A DNA stretch of 29,407 nt, taken from assembly GCA_937885465.1 (NCBI GenBank), contig CAKZZM010000027.1, forward strand, positions 1 through 29,407. The letters run 5' to 3'. Of the stretch, positions 29,353-29,407 are shown in pieces. Within the stretch, counting starts at the first letter, position 1. Every line of letters starts with the position of its first letter. The translations under genes were made by a program, and so were the position numbers. Under the pieces are notes generated by a model, which made no database searches, was not told where the DNA came from, and saw nothing but the letters and a program-made list of their open reading frames with translations. This stretch comes from an uncultured Bacteroidales bacterium. GTDB taxonomy: Bacteria; Bacteroidota; Bacteroidia; Bacteroidales; Paludibacteraceae.

Positions 29353-29407
29353 TCTCCGAACGTTTATATTTCTCGTTTTTATAAAGTCGGCATTTAATGC
29401 CGACATT
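29353..29407 (-). repeat. R3 direct repeat, right copy (reaches the window end)
   Basis: Differs from the left copy (28316-28370) at two of 55 bases. Same order: R1 fragment, TCTCGTTTTTATA spacer, GTCGGCAT/ATGCCGAC hairpin. It may continue beyond the window. Confidence 0.86.

Noticed and set aside
31..29407. R1 copies as a CRISPR array
   Set aside because: The copies are kilobases apart, not regularly spaced, lie by gene starts on both strands, and no cas gene is present.
28316..29407. Insertion sequence or transposon around the terminal glycosyltransferase
   Set aside because: The flanking repeats are direct and the only gene inside is a GT2; no transposase, inverted ends or target duplications are visible.

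Overview
The window looks like a chromosomal segment of a member of the Bacteroidales (phylum Bacteroidota), probably a gut-type or uncultured lineage. Evidence: Bacteroidota-style promoters (TTG, about 20 bases, then TAnnTTTG) in front of at least five genes; lipoproteins with Bacteroidota lipoboxes; a BtuB/BtuG/DUF4465 cobalamin surface system; DUF4301; and a typical Bacteroidales gene set (class I fumarase, degenerate M23 protein, dxr, rseP, pyrG, LptC). Nothing points to a plasmid, phage or transposon: I see no transposase, integrase, tRNA, rRNA or CRISPR array.

Layout. 115-5558 (+): class I fumarase, M23-like envelope protein, dxr, rseP. 5563-6465 (-): cation diffusion facilitator. 6673-9018 (+): iron-sulfur flavoprotein-like oxidoreductase, menA, short-chain dehydrogenase. 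9130-15077 (-): cobalamin acquisition genes, namely an outer-membrane barrel, an adenosylcobalamin riboswitch, btuB, a BtuG-like propeller lipoprotein and a DUF4465 (BtuH-like) lipoprotein. 15127-18474 (-): small acidic protein, LpxL-like acyltransferase, and one ORF that joins a family 2 glycosyltransferase to a surface-protein module of the kind found in cobalamin loci. 18629-23596 (+): recR, small membrane protein, HAD phosphatase-like protein, GNAT, pyrG and a FadL-like barrel, apparently one operon. 23687-25750 (+): TPR-like periplasmic protein and lptC. 25974-28181 (-): DUF4301 and an S24-type regulator. 28554-29315 (-): a second family 2 glycosyltransferase.

The most unusual property is that the spacers are a mosaic of short dispersed repeats. 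I name them R1 (24 bp, GAACGTTC followed by the hairpin GGAGACGTTCTCC and ACT), R2 (23 bp, around GGGCAGAGCCC), R3 (a 55-bp direct repeat carrying a GTCGGCAT/ATGCCGAC hairpin), R4 (TCGTACAT-type units), R5 (AGAGACGG hairpins between convergent genes) and R6 (30-bp hairpins with TTGAAA/TTTCAA ends). R1 is the standout. All seven near-full copies point in the sense direction at the 5' side of a gene, it has no stop codon in any of six frames, and in the M23 gene it is part of the coding sequence (NVRRRSP). R2 lies exactly in frame at the seam of the glycosyltransferase/surface-module fusion. I read this as an undescribed repeat family that sits in 5' leaders and sometimes becomes protein; its function is unknown.

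How the genes work together: fumarase and menA fit central and quinone-based metabolism; dxr makes isoprenoid precursors; rseP, the LpxL-like protein, the glycosyltransferases, lptC and the barrels serve the envelope; the riboswitch-controlled block captures vitamin B12 at the cell surface. All assignments come from reading the sequence and remembered family features; no database search was run.
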